From the NCBI GenBank assembly GCA_041302975.1, contig JBFYQC010000012.1, positions 1 to 15,871 of the forward strand: DNA of 15,871 bases, in the 5' to 3' direction. The notes below the pieces were generated by a model, which saw only the letters and a list, made by a program, of their open reading frames with translations, had not been told where the DNA came from and searched no databases. Positions 7,076 to 14,770 of the stretch are shown one piece after another. Numbering within the stretch: the first letter of the stretch is position 1; each line of letters begins with the position of its first letter. This DNA comes from UBA6183 sp041302975. Lineage in GTDB: Bacteria; Bacteroidota; Bacteroidia; UKL13-3. The position numbers were made by a program, and so were the translations under genes.

Positions 7076-10045
7076 TTATTGCATAGGTTGTCCACCGGCT
7101 AAACTTTGGTATCGCCTTATACACTCATCTGCCTTAGCCTTTTCATTGGTACGTTGATATACTTGTGCTAAATAATAATAAGCACGCGCATAGTTAGGGT
7201 TCATGGCTAATGCATTGTTTAAAGCTCCTTCAGCCATAGAGTAGTTAGCCATATTTAAATAGGCTAATCCTAACCCTTCAAACATTTCAGGTATGTTACC
7301 ATTGTTTTTTACACCATTTTCAAAGTAATCAGCAGCTTTAGCAAAGTCGTTTTTTTGTAACATACATTGGCCTGCGTAAAAGTATGCTTCGGTTACGTTA
7401 CGTTTATAAAATAGAGCTTTATCCAAATAAGGTAAAGCACTATCAGGTTTTTGTTGGGTGTACCACACTTGCCCCAGCATACTATATCCAGAGTAATTTT
7501 CAGGATAAATTTCAATAGACTTTTTCAATGCCGTTTCGGCATCGGTAAAACGATTATTAAACAAATAAGCAGTACCCAGCATGCGGTGTGCTTCTTCATT
7601 CATTGGATCATACTCAACTGCTTTTTGGAAATGCATAATGGCCGTATCTGCACTTCTGCGAGCTAGTGCCTCATATCCATCAGGCATATAATTATTTTCT
7701 CTCTTAACAATCACACACAATGGCGCATCATCTGCTTTTATAATATGTACAGTTCCTTTTGGAGGAAAAGCACCATTTAACAATTCGTTTTTACTATAGG
7801 TACGACTAGTTAGAATTAAATAATCCCAACGCGGTTTAAACTCCTCGTACTCGCGCACCCAGAAAAAATCTAAATTTGGATTAATGCGATGCCCATAATA
7901 AGAAGCTGTTAATGGTTCATTATTGATACCTATTAATACTTTTTTATTGGGTTCTTGTTGAGCAATCCACTCGGCCGCTTCACGGCATGAGTTACTATAA
8001 TAATCTGTTTCGTAGTTACCGTATGCACCATTAATACCGCCAACAAACTCATTAAAATAAACATATTGGTTTGGGTGATTTTTTACCATCCAAACTAAAG
8101 GTTTTGTAAATGCTAATCCTAATACGATTACTACGCCAATTTGTATAAGCTTGTTTTTAAATGAATGTAGCAAAAATTCATAAGATAGCGCTGATAATAC
8201 CACCATTGACGGCAACACAAATAGGTAATGCCTCCAACCATTATAATAATTCAGGTCAGTATACTCGGCCCAAGCCACAGGAAAAGCCATCATAAATATA
8301 AACATCAACAGATAACCGATGTTTACATACTTACGTAACCAGTTTAAAAGTAATGCAGTTAAACCAATACCCGCCAACAAATAAATAGGATTACCTATAC
8401 TTAAAAACTTTACCACATAATAACCTGGAGCCTCGGTAAGCATATACATGCGTGTGCCTTCAAACAACTCGGTATTATTGGCATAAAATGCATTTTCACT
8501 CGATTTTTTAAATGCAATGAACACGTTTTTAAATGGGTTGCTTAAAGCATAAGGCCACAGCGAAATACCGAACAAATAACCTAAACCAGCAACACTTAAA
8601 ACTGTATTTAAATAAGTTAAAAAACCTTCACTAAAAATTCCTTTTTTGTTTTTGATGCAATACCACAACCATTGTATACCAAGGAACATAGCCATATATG
8701 CAATAATTAAAATTGCACCTACACGGCTACCAATGCCAATACCTATACCAATACCTAACCAAGTAATATGTTTACGTTTTGGATGAGGCATATTTTGTAA
8801 AATACGTACCATAAAATATCCCGAAACAGCAAAGCCTGCTGCAAACGGAATATCTGTTGGATTATTCATACTAAAGCCCATCCAACTTGGGTTAAGACCA
8901 ACAAACAACAAGGCGATAATTGCTCCGCGCCAACTGGTAAGTGTCTTAACAGTTAATCCAATGCATATCAACCCAAACAAACCATACAACGAAATAATAA
9001 AGTGACGTGTATCGTATGGATCTGTGTCAAATGTATTGTATATGATTGCTGATATTAAATTGATATGCTCACCGTAATGCCTGAATATTTGACGCACATA
9101 ATCTTGATTTCCGGTGGGTTCACTTAATGCTGTAGTGTCTTCACCAAAACTCATTACCCAATTGTAAGCCACCTTACTATACTCGTCATGTTGTTTCTCG
9201 TCCCAAGTCATGCCATACTGTTGACTTAACAAAGGATAAACAACACAAAAAACTAAAACAAGCACATAAAAAATCATCCTGAAAATTGGTGCATCACCTT
9301 TATTTTCTGGCTGTACTTTTGTTTTAATTTCGTTCAAAGCAGAAAGCACAAAAAACTTAAAACTTAAGAATAAAGATATAAATGGTAAAGCCAAAATGCT
9401 CAACAAACTTCCCGAAGGAGAGTTTTTATCAGCAGTTAAAGCAATATCCTCTGAATTAATTTTATGTGCACCAACTTGATTAGCAATTTCGAAATAGTTA
9501 TTTGCAGTACTAAGTTTGGTTTCGAAGGTTTGATGAGCAAACGCTGTATTTACTATAATTACACCACTTTGGTTATCGTTTACATTACTTGTGCTGACAA
9601 AGCGCACAAAATTATTATATAAACTATTACCTAATTTTTGCAACAAACCGTTTTTATTGGCACTCTCTTTTAAAGAGTACGAACCGAAATAAAATGTATT
9701 GTTCAACATTTTTTTCCGCTTGGTTTGAGCCACACTTATCACAGCCGATATATTAGTAGTAACTACATTTTCTACCACTAAACTTGTTGCACCACCGGCA
9801 AGCGCAAATGCTTCAGTAAGGTTTTTTGCAACATGTAATCTATGTTTTTGAACTAAATCTTGATAGGCAGTATTTTGTTGTAACCCCTCAATAAACTTTT
9901 GATTTGATGAGTTGATGAACACACAATCAACATCAGTTTTACCCTTGCTAAACGAGTTAAGAATTTGTTCGTACGATGCAGCTTTTGCGTTGCCTTGTAA
10001 AGGCAGAATAATACTTAAACGGCTATCTGATTTAGGTGTTTGCAT
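7076..10045 (-). CDS. Three-part membrane protein: degenerate GT2-like domain, GT-C (GT39/PMT-like) core, TPR tail
   Basis: 989 residues. Residues 9-about 210 follow the order of GtrB/DPM-type GT2 enzymes: a first strand LSIILPL, a second strand CVFINSSN, then GSYSLKES, NSLYNNFVRF, NDNQSGVII and ANNYFEIA. The acidic sites are gone: SSN replaces the Asp-Gly-Ser motif, and VENVVTT replaces the DxD region. A helix near 214-237 precedes the GT-C core (about 255-650). This core starts with TWDEKQHDEYSK (280-291), where Asp282 is the likely catalytic acid in the first external loop. It has about ten helices and ends with NGWRHYLF and the extracytoplasmic YFNEFVGGINGAYGNYETDYY. Residues about 785-985 hold about six TPR units. 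Known GT-C relatives transfer sugars from polyprenyl-phosphate donors. Donor and acceptor are unknown here. Confidence 0.85.
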   Translation of the reverse strand: MQTPKSDSRLSIILPLQGNAKAASYEQILNSFSKGKTDVDCVFINSSNQKFIEGLQQNTAYQDLVQKHRLHVAKNLTEAFALAGGATSLVVENVVTTNISAVISVAQTKRKKMLNNTFYFGSYSLKESANKNGLLQKLGNSLYNNFVRFVSTSNVNDNQSGVIIVNTAFAHQTFETKLSTANNYFEIANQVGAHKINSEDIALTADKNSPSGSLLSILALPFISLFLSFKFFVLSALNEIKTKVQPENKGDAPIFRMIFYVLVLVFCVVYPLLSQQYGMTWDEKQHDEYSKVAYNWVMSFGEDTTALSEPTGNQDYVRQIFRHYGEHINLISAIIYNTFDTDPYDTRHFIISLYGLFGLICIGLTVKTLTSWRGAIIALLFVGLNPSWMGFSMNNPTDIPFAAGFAVSGYFMVRILQNMPHPKRKHITWLGIGIGIGIGSRVGAILIIAYMAMFLGIQWLWYCIKNKKGIFSEGFLTYLNTVLSVAGLGYLFGISLWPYALSNPFKNVFIAFKKSSENAFYANNTELFEGTRMYMLTEAPGYYVVKFLSIGNPIYLLAGIGLTALLLNWLRKYVNIGYLLMFIFMMAFPVAWAEYTDLNYYNGWRHYLFVLPSMVVLSALSYEFLLHSFKNKLIQIGVVIVLGLAFTKPLVWMVKNHPNQYVYFNEFVGGINGAYGNYETDYYSNSCREAAEWIAQQEPNKKVLIGINNEPLTASYYGHRINPNLDFFWVREYEEFKPRWDYLILTSRTYSKNELLNGAFPPKGTVHIIKADDAPLCVIVKRENNYMPDGYEALARRSADTAIMHFQKAVEYDPMNEEAHRMLGTAYLFNNRFTDAETALKKSIEIYPENYSGYSMLGQVWYTQQKPDSALPYLDKALFYKRNVTEAYFYAGQCMLQKNDFAKAADYFENGVKNNGNIPEMFEGLGLAYLNMANYSMAEGALNNALAMNPNYARAYYYLAQVYQRTNEKAKADECIRRYQSLAGGQPMQ

Positions 10046-10070
10046 AAATAACTGTTTTCAAAAAAATAGG

Positions 10071-11231
10071 TTAACTTTTTTTCTGATTCAAGCCTAAAAA
10101 GCTTAAGAAAAAACTAGAAAATATGGTTTGTAAACCAATCATAATGGCAAATACAGAAGGAATAACTACACGTAAAATACTTGAGTAGTTTAGCTGACCA
10201 AAGTCTTGCTGATCCCATAAGTACAACGAATAAACCGAACCACCTAAGCCTGCAAGTGTTATTAAAACACCTATAATTAAACCGGCCTCTAATGTTATAA
10301 AATGGTATAGTTTATCGAGGGTTGAATTTTTTGGTAAGAAACCTTGTTGCAAAGCGTAAATGCGTGTAAACACTGCAAAGTTAACTGCTTGAAAACCGAT
10401 TACTACAAATGCACCGGCATACAATAATGTATTGGTATCAAAGTGGATATTCAATAATTGTACAGGTCCTTGTTGAATGAGTATAAACAAGATTAACCCA
10501 ATCAACATTAAGGTTAAACCCGGAATTAAAAACAACCATTTAGGGCTATACAGTAACAAGAAACGTAAGTGTCTCCAACCATCACGCCAAGTGCGTAAGT
10601 GTGGTGGACGGCTTCTTCCATCTGGAGAGAGCGTTGTTGGTACTTCAATAATTTTTAACTTATTGATTTGGGCTTTTACTACCATTTCGCTTGCAAACTC
10701 CATACCTGTAGTTTGTAGGTTTAATAGGGTAACAATATCTTGACGGAAACCGCGTAAGCCACAATGAAAATCATTGATACCTCCACCAAAAAACAATTTA
10801 CCAATAAAAGATAATACCGGATTACCTAAGTAGTAATGTAAAAATGGCATAGCACCTTTTGCAATACCACCTTTAAATCTATTACCCATCACCAAATCAT
10901 AACCACCACGAAGTTTTTCTACGTATGCATTCAAGTTACTAAAATCATAACTGTCATCACTATCGCCCATAATAACGTATTTGCCCTTGGCTGCTTGTAT
11001 AGCACCCATTAACGCACTACCGTAACCTTTGCGAGGTATATCAACCACACGAGCACCGCAGCTGTGGGCTATTTCTTGAGAACCATCGGTACTGCCATTA
11101 TCGCCAATAACAACTTCTCCACTAATGTTGTTATCATTTAAATATTTCATAGCCTTGTCGATGCAGGTTTTTAAAGTCTCTGCTTCATTAAGGCAAGGCA
11201 TTACAATAGTTAATTCTATTTGCTTTTCCAT
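10071..11231 (-). CDS. Polytopic GT2 glycosyltransferase, dolichol-phosphate mannose/glucose synthase-like
   Basis: 386 residues. The GT2 domain (about 6-225) is complete: IVMPCLNEAETL (9-20), IGDNGSTDG (42-50), the metal-binding Asp90-Ser-Asp92 in GDSDDSYDF, GNRFKGG (116-122), DFHCGLRGF (154-162) and TGMEFASEMVV. Four membrane helices follow near 231-253, 268-290, 314-338 and 352-378. Enzymes of this type move a sugar from a nucleotide donor to a polyprenyl phosphate at the cytoplasmic face. That would supply the lipid-linked sugar used by GT-C transferases. The next gene downstream, 25 bases away, encodes just such a GT-C protein, so a donor-maker/donor-user pair is a reasonable inference. 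The sugar is unknown. The start is ATG at 11231, 9 bases after the methyltransferase stop. Confidence 0.9.
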   Translation of the reverse strand: MEKQIELTIVMPCLNEAETLKTCIDKAMKYLNDNNISGEVVIGDNGSTDGSQEIAHSCGARVVDIPRKGYGSALMGAIQAAKGKYVIMGDSDDSYDFSNLNAYVEKLRGGYDLVMGNRFKGGIAKGAMPFLHYYLGNPVLSFIGKLFFGGGINDFHCGLRGFRQDIVTLLNLQTTGMEFASEMVVKAQINKLKIIEVPTTLSPDGRSRPPHLRTWRDGWRHLRFLLLYSPKWLFLIPGLTLMLIGLILFILIQQGPVQLLNIHFDTNTLLYAGAFVVIGFQAVNFAVFTRIYALQQGFLPKNSTLDKLYHFITLEAGLIIGVLITLAGLGGSVYSLYLWDQQDFGQLNYSSILRVVIPSVFAIMIGLQTIFSSFFLSFLGLNQKKS

Positions 11232-11240
11232 GTTATAGGT

Positions 11241-11855
11241 TTAGCTATTTTTCTTTTTTAGTACGGCAATAAAGTGCAATTGTCTTCCAAATACCATGTT
11301 AAACAAACTTGGATACAATGGAATGCGTTTGTTTATGGTTACTATTTCTAATCCCAACTCATCAAACAAATCCATCCAATACTTTTCAGTTTTAAAGTTA
11401 TAAATAACTTTAACACCATGTGGTGCATTTCCCACCCAATCCATGAATTTTAAGGTTTGAAAATCGAATGCGTTAGCCCATAAATGGTCTTTTATAACCA
11501 GGTACTTTTTGCTAACACGCATAGTTTCTTTCAATAAGTTTTTAAAATTATCATCCGGAACGTGGTGCAATACATCGGTATATTGAGCAGCGTCAAAGCT
11601 GTTATCAGGATATGGAATATGCACACCATCGTATTCTTTAAAAGGAATAGCACAAGTTGGACGGGCCATGATATCAATACCTTCATAGCTAATGCCAGGT
11701 TTTTTCTCGCTGATTAATTTGCTAATGGTTCCGTCACCACAACCAATATCCAAAATTTTTACATTGTCGGGCATTTGTTTGGCAATCTCATCAGATATAA
11801 CCTTAATACGTCTCAAGAAAACATATTCATGATGCAGGTCTTTCAGTAATTTCAT
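11241..11855 (-). CDS. Class I SAM-dependent methyltransferase
   Basis: 204 residues from the ATG at 11855; a TTG at 11882 would add nine residues with no family support. Motif I is LDIGCGDG (35-42), the motif II acid is Asp61 in EGIDI, and the motif IV region is FDAAQYTDVLHHV (87-99). HHVPDDNFKNLLKE continues like the Methyltransf_11 family. It is soluble and probably methylates a small molecule or a sugar/lipid intermediate, but the substrate cannot be read from the sequence. It opens the four-gene operon with three membrane-linked glycosyltransferase genes. The upstream region is AT-rich and contains a minus-strand TTTG 20 bases before TTATATTG, a poor promoter match (two mismatches). Confidence 0.88.
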   Translation of the reverse strand: MKLLKDLHHEYVFLRRIKVISDEIAKQMPDNVKILDIGCGDGTISKLISEKKPGISYEGIDIMARPTCAIPFKEYDGVHIPYPDNSFDAAQYTDVLHHVPDDNFKNLLKETMRVSKKYLVIKDHLWANAFDFQTLKFMDWVGNAPHGVKVIYNFKTEKYWMDLFDELGLEIVTINKRIPLYPSLFNMVFGRQLHFIAVLKKKNS

Positions 11856-11967
11856 CGATATTATTTTGCTTAAAGTCTGCAATATAAAAATAATCGGCTT
11901 TTTATAGCAAAATGAGGATAAAATATAGGATTAAGTGTTTTAAAATTAACCCCAAAATACAAGAAAA

Positions 11968-12002
11968 GACTGTTTAGTCAAATGATCTTTTAATCTCATT
12001 TG
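11968..12002 (-). terminator. Tandem hairpins downstream of the exported-protein gene, possible terminator
   Basis: Read on the minus strand, a 7-base stem (CAAATGA with TCATTTG, 11979-12002, 10-base loop) begins about 46 bases after the stop at 12048. It is directly followed by a 4-base stem GACT/AGTC (11968-11979) and then TTTTC. The hairpins share one base, so only one could form fully. The stems are short and AT-rich, so termination is only plausible. Confidence 0.3.
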
Positions 12003-12047
12003 CCATGTAAAATATCTAAAACAGGCCACATAAAACGCCTTTAAGAG

Positions 12048-13040
12048 TTAATGATTTTGTTCTTTTTTCCTACCAAAATTGTTTAAACCTAGTAAGTTTG
12101 ATCCAATCCCTAATCCCATTCCTATGCTTAAGTACCAAGTTCCTTGGTAATTTCCGGGCTGTTGACCTAACTCACATTTGGTGGTAAACCCAATTTTACG
12201 ACCCATAAATGCCTGCCAACCTACACGCCAACCCATGTAATTTTTAGAATTGTAATCGTTATTGATGTCAACATTTTTATATGCAGCCATTTGATTATTA
12301 TTGGGTATTAATGTATAAGTAACTAAAGGGGTAAGTAAAATATCTGCATAAAAATCATTACTTATACTTCTGCTTCGTTTGCCGTAACCTTCTGCTTGAA
12401 TAATAACATTAACCATCGATTGATAACTAATGCCAGCATATATACCCGATGAATTCACCGTATAATGCATGGTTTCGAATGAGGCTTTGTCAACTGCTTG
12501 TTGCTTATTTCCTGATACATCTTTGTAATACATCACATTATCATCATTACTTGGAATTGAGCTTAAATCGCATATTTGACGATAATTTTGAATACCACCT
12601 CGAACCGATAAAATTCTTCGTTGTGTGACAGGAACAATTATGTATCTACTATATTGATAGTTTCCGGACCTGTATGATGATAATACTACCCTTGTTTTTC
12701 CGATGCGTGTTATGTTTGATAAGTTAAACCTTCCACCAAGCCTAATTTCATGTCCTTTGCCTATATCTTCAGGAGAAAACATCCCAGCTGACATATCATT
12801 ATACGACCTTCTAAAGTCTACATCAGCTTGTAAAATCTTACCTACTTGCGCATTGCCAATTACATTGTAGGCTATGCTCATGTTTGATGAGTATGTACTA
12901 AAATCAATTACATTTAATGCTAGTGATAAATTTTTGGCATCGGGATCATCAGTTAAGACTTTATAGCTTACTTCTTGAGCCGTTAGATTTTTTAATAATC
13001 CCAAGAGGGCAATAACAATAGTAAAACATTTGATTTTCAT
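12048..13040 (-). CDS. Exported beta-rich protein of unknown function, possible outer-membrane barrel
   Basis: 330 residues from the ATG at 13040. A TTG at 13061 would place seven polar residues before the signal peptide, so I prefer the ATG. Residues 1-22 form a Sec signal peptide (MKIKCFTIVIALLGLLKNLT, ending Ala-Gln). The mature part has no membrane helix. It alternates polar and hydrophobic residues with many Tyr, Ser and Asn, for example LSLALNVIDFSTYSSNMS, GIYAGISYQSMVNVIIQAEG and WYLSIGMGLGIGSN. This suggests beta strands of an outer-membrane barrel. There is no terminal aromatic residue, and the C-terminus is GRKKEQNH. I recognise no named family. A candidate promoter lies just upstream, so it may be transcribed separately from the amidohydrolase gene before it. 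Confidence 0.75.
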   Translation of the reverse strand: MKIKCFTIVIALLGLLKNLTAQEVSYKVLTDDPDAKNLSLALNVIDFSTYSSNMSIAYNVIGNAQVGKILQADVDFRRSYNDMSAGMFSPEDIGKGHEIRLGGRFNLSNITRIGKTRVVLSSYRSGNYQYSRYIIVPVTQRRILSVRGGIQNYRQICDLSSIPSNDDNVMYYKDVSGNKQQAVDKASFETMHYTVNSSGIYAGISYQSMVNVIIQAEGYGKRSRSISNDFYADILLTPLVTYTLIPNNNQMAAYKNVDINNDYNSKNYMGWRVGWQAFMGRKIGFTTKCELGQQPGNYQGTWYLSIGMGLGIGSNLLGLNNFGRKKEQNH

Positions 13041-13058
13041 AAATTGGTTTTTATGGAA

Positions 13059-13090
13059 CAAATGTTCGCTTAACCTAAGACATGATTCAA
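13059..13090 (-). promoter_or_regulatory. Candidate Bacteroidota-type promoter of the exported beta-rich protein
   Basis: Read on the minus strand, ATTG (TTG at 13088-13090) is followed by 21 bases and AACATTTG (13059-13066). The -7 element has one mismatch from TAnnTTTG. The ATG at 13040 lies 18 bases downstream, so the leader would be very short. The -7 element overlaps a GAACA/TGTTC inverted repeat (13056-13067). The -33 element overlaps the end of the 13089-13108 repeat. Confidence 0.35.
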
Positions 13091-13108
13091 TACGTTGATT
13101 AACGTATT
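13089..13108. repeat. Inverted repeat with 8-base arms after the amidohydrolase gene
   Basis: AATACGTT, the loop GATT and AACGTATT form a perfect 8-base stem with a 4-base loop, 12 bases beyond the amidohydrolase stop codon. On the minus strand it has no following T-run, so it is a weak terminator at best. Its left end overlaps the -33 element of the candidate promoter for the next gene, so an operator is an alternative. Confidence 0.45.
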
Positions 13109-13120
13109 CTGATGTGTAAC

Positions 13121-14746
13121 TTACTTTAATTTTTTACCACCAACGTATACTGCACTTGGTTTGGCATCTCGAATGGTAAGCATATCTGCTTGCAATAAAT
13201 CAATGTCCATGATGATAAAATCAGCCAACTTTCCTACTTCTAAAGAGCCTTTGATATCTTCTTCAAACGCTGATTTTGCAGCCCAAATCATCATACCTCT
13301 TAAGGCTTCTTCTTTAGTTAATGCGTCTTGCATTTGGAAACCTGCTTCAGGAAATTGTTGCGCATCTTTTCTTTCTACTGCTGCGTAATATGTGTAAAAT
13401 GGTTGTGGTGGCTCAACCGGAAAATCGGTACCTAACGGCAACCAACCGTTTTGTTTTAGTAATGTCTTAAAGGCGTAAGCACCTTTTATACGTTCTTCTC
13501 CTAATCTATCTTCAGCCCAATACATATCGCTGGTAGCATGTGTGGGTTGAACTGAAGGCACAATGTTATACTTTCCAAACAAATTAAAATCGTTTTGATG
13601 AACTACTTGTGCATGTTCAATTCGCCATCTGCGGTTGTTGTTTTCGCCTAAGTATTTTCCATACAAATTCATTACAAATCTATTGGCCGAATCTCCAATG
13701 CAATGCGTATTTAATTGATAAGGAGAGTTGCTTATGCGTTTTACAAACTCCTCCATTTTTGCCAGTGGTGTAAGTATTAAACCATGGTGGTGATGTTGGT
13801 CGTGATAAGGTTGTAACAAACACGCACCTCTTGAACCCAAAGCTCCATCGGCATACATTTTAAATGAGGATACATTTAGCACATCTGTTTTTATTGGCTT
13901 ACGGTTTAACCATTCATCTAGTTGTTTATCGTTTGCGCTAATCATGGCATACACCCTGATAAAAAGTTGTTTACTTTTTTGCAACGAGTCGATTACTTCT
14001 ATTACCTCGGTATCAAGACCAGCATCGCATACACTTGTTAAACCCAAATCAATGCATAAATCTTGTGCCAATAATAAAGATTTTGCAATGCTCACCTTAT
14101 CAGATTTGGGGAATTTTTCTTGCACTAAATCAACCGCGTTATCAATCAAAACTCCTGTAAGTTTATTTCCAATTTTAATCAATTCACCGCCATTTATTTT
14201 AGTGTTTTTGTTGCATTTCGTCAAAGCAAGTGCCTTGTTGTTGGCTATTGCCGCATGGCCATCAACCCGTTTTAACAAAACCGGGATATCAGGAAACAAC
14301 TGATTAAGTTTATCATTGACAGGAAATTCTTTTATAACCCAATCGTTTTGATCCCAGCCACGGCCTGTTAAAAAAGAAGGATTGTTTTTTACAGCAAAAT
14401 CTTTGCATCTTTCTATTACTTCATCCCAACTTTTAGTGTTGGTTAAATCTACAGTTTGCATGTAAGCACCCAATCCATAAAAGTGCGAATGGGCATCTAT
14501 CAAACCCGGATAAATAAACTTACCATCGGCTTGTAATACCGATTCTGATTGGTATTTATAGAGTAATTCATCACCACCTACCGCAACAATTTTACCTTGG
14601 TTAATTATCATAACTGTCGCGGTATTCATCAACGAATCTACGGTGTAAATTTTTGCCCCTTTAACTATTAAATCAACCTTATTGGATTTACCACATGCTA
14701 TTAAAAACAATAAACAAAGACAACTATAGAGGTTAAGTTTTTTCAT
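13121..14746 (-). CDS. Lipoprotein amidohydrolase, YtcJ/Amidohydro_3 family
   Basis: 541 residues. A lipoprotein signal ends in the lipobox Leu-Ile-Ala-Cys18, so the mature protein is probably lipid-anchored in the cell envelope. The metal-dependent TIM-barrel hydrolase follows: DAHSHF (84-89) with two metal His, GRGWDQNDW (128-136), RVDGHAA (160-166) and FKMYADGALGSRG (295-307), which has a lysine at the usual bridging position. NTHCIGDSANR (346-356), RIEHAQ (375-380) and GTDFPV (439-444) complete the set. A composite beta-domain (residues about 24-80 and 500-541) is typical. Family members include N-substituted formamide deformylase, but most have unknown substrates. All metal ligands are present, so it should be active. 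The gene starts 24 bases after the DUF4175 gene and is probably co-transcribed. Confidence 0.92.
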   Translation of the reverse strand: MKKLNLYSCLCLLFLIACGKSNKVDLIVKGAKIYTVDSLMNTATVMIINQGKIVAVGGDELLYKYQSESVLQADGKFIYPGLIDAHSHFYGLGAYMQTVDLTNTKSWDEVIERCKDFAVKNNPSFLTGRGWDQNDWVIKEFPVNDKLNQLFPDIPVLLKRVDGHAAIANNKALALTKCNKNTKINGGELIKIGNKLTGVLIDNAVDLVQEKFPKSDKVSIAKSLLLAQDLCIDLGLTSVCDAGLDTEVIEVIDSLQKSKQLFIRVYAMISANDKQLDEWLNRKPIKTDVLNVSSFKMYADGALGSRGACLLQPYHDQHHHHGLILTPLAKMEEFVKRISNSPYQLNTHCIGDSANRFVMNLYGKYLGENNNRRWRIEHAQVVHQNDFNLFGKYNIVPSVQPTHATSDMYWAEDRLGEERIKGAYAFKTLLKQNGWLPLGTDFPVEPPQPFYTYYAAVERKDAQQFPEAGFQMQDALTKEEALRGMMIWAAKSAFEEDIKGSLEVGKLADFIIMDIDLLQADMLTIRDAKPSAVYVGGKKLK

Positions 14747-14770
14747 TAGGTTTTGGGTTAATGTTTGCTG

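Noticed and set aside
8729..8755. Repetitive Gly-Ile alternation in the GT-C protein, as a possible microsatellite
   Set aside because: It is short, uses mixed codons and fits a glycine-rich membrane helix seen in this kind of transporter-like core.
11856..11882. TTG start extending the methyltransferase by nine residues
   Set aside because: An ATG at 11855 is available and the extra residues add no recognisable element.
13041..13061. TTG start extending the exported protein by seven residues
   Set aside because: The ATG at 13040 begins directly with a good signal peptide, and the extension overlaps the candidate promoter.
13795..13808. Histidine cluster (HDQHHHHG) in the amidohydrolase as a metal-binding insert
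   Set aside because: It lies in a loop outside the canonical metal ligands and is too short to assign a function.
13944..14303. 119-codon open frame on the plus strand within the amidohydrolase gene
   Set aside because: It is antisense to a gene with full catalytic motifs and has no recognisable domain, so it is a shadow frame.
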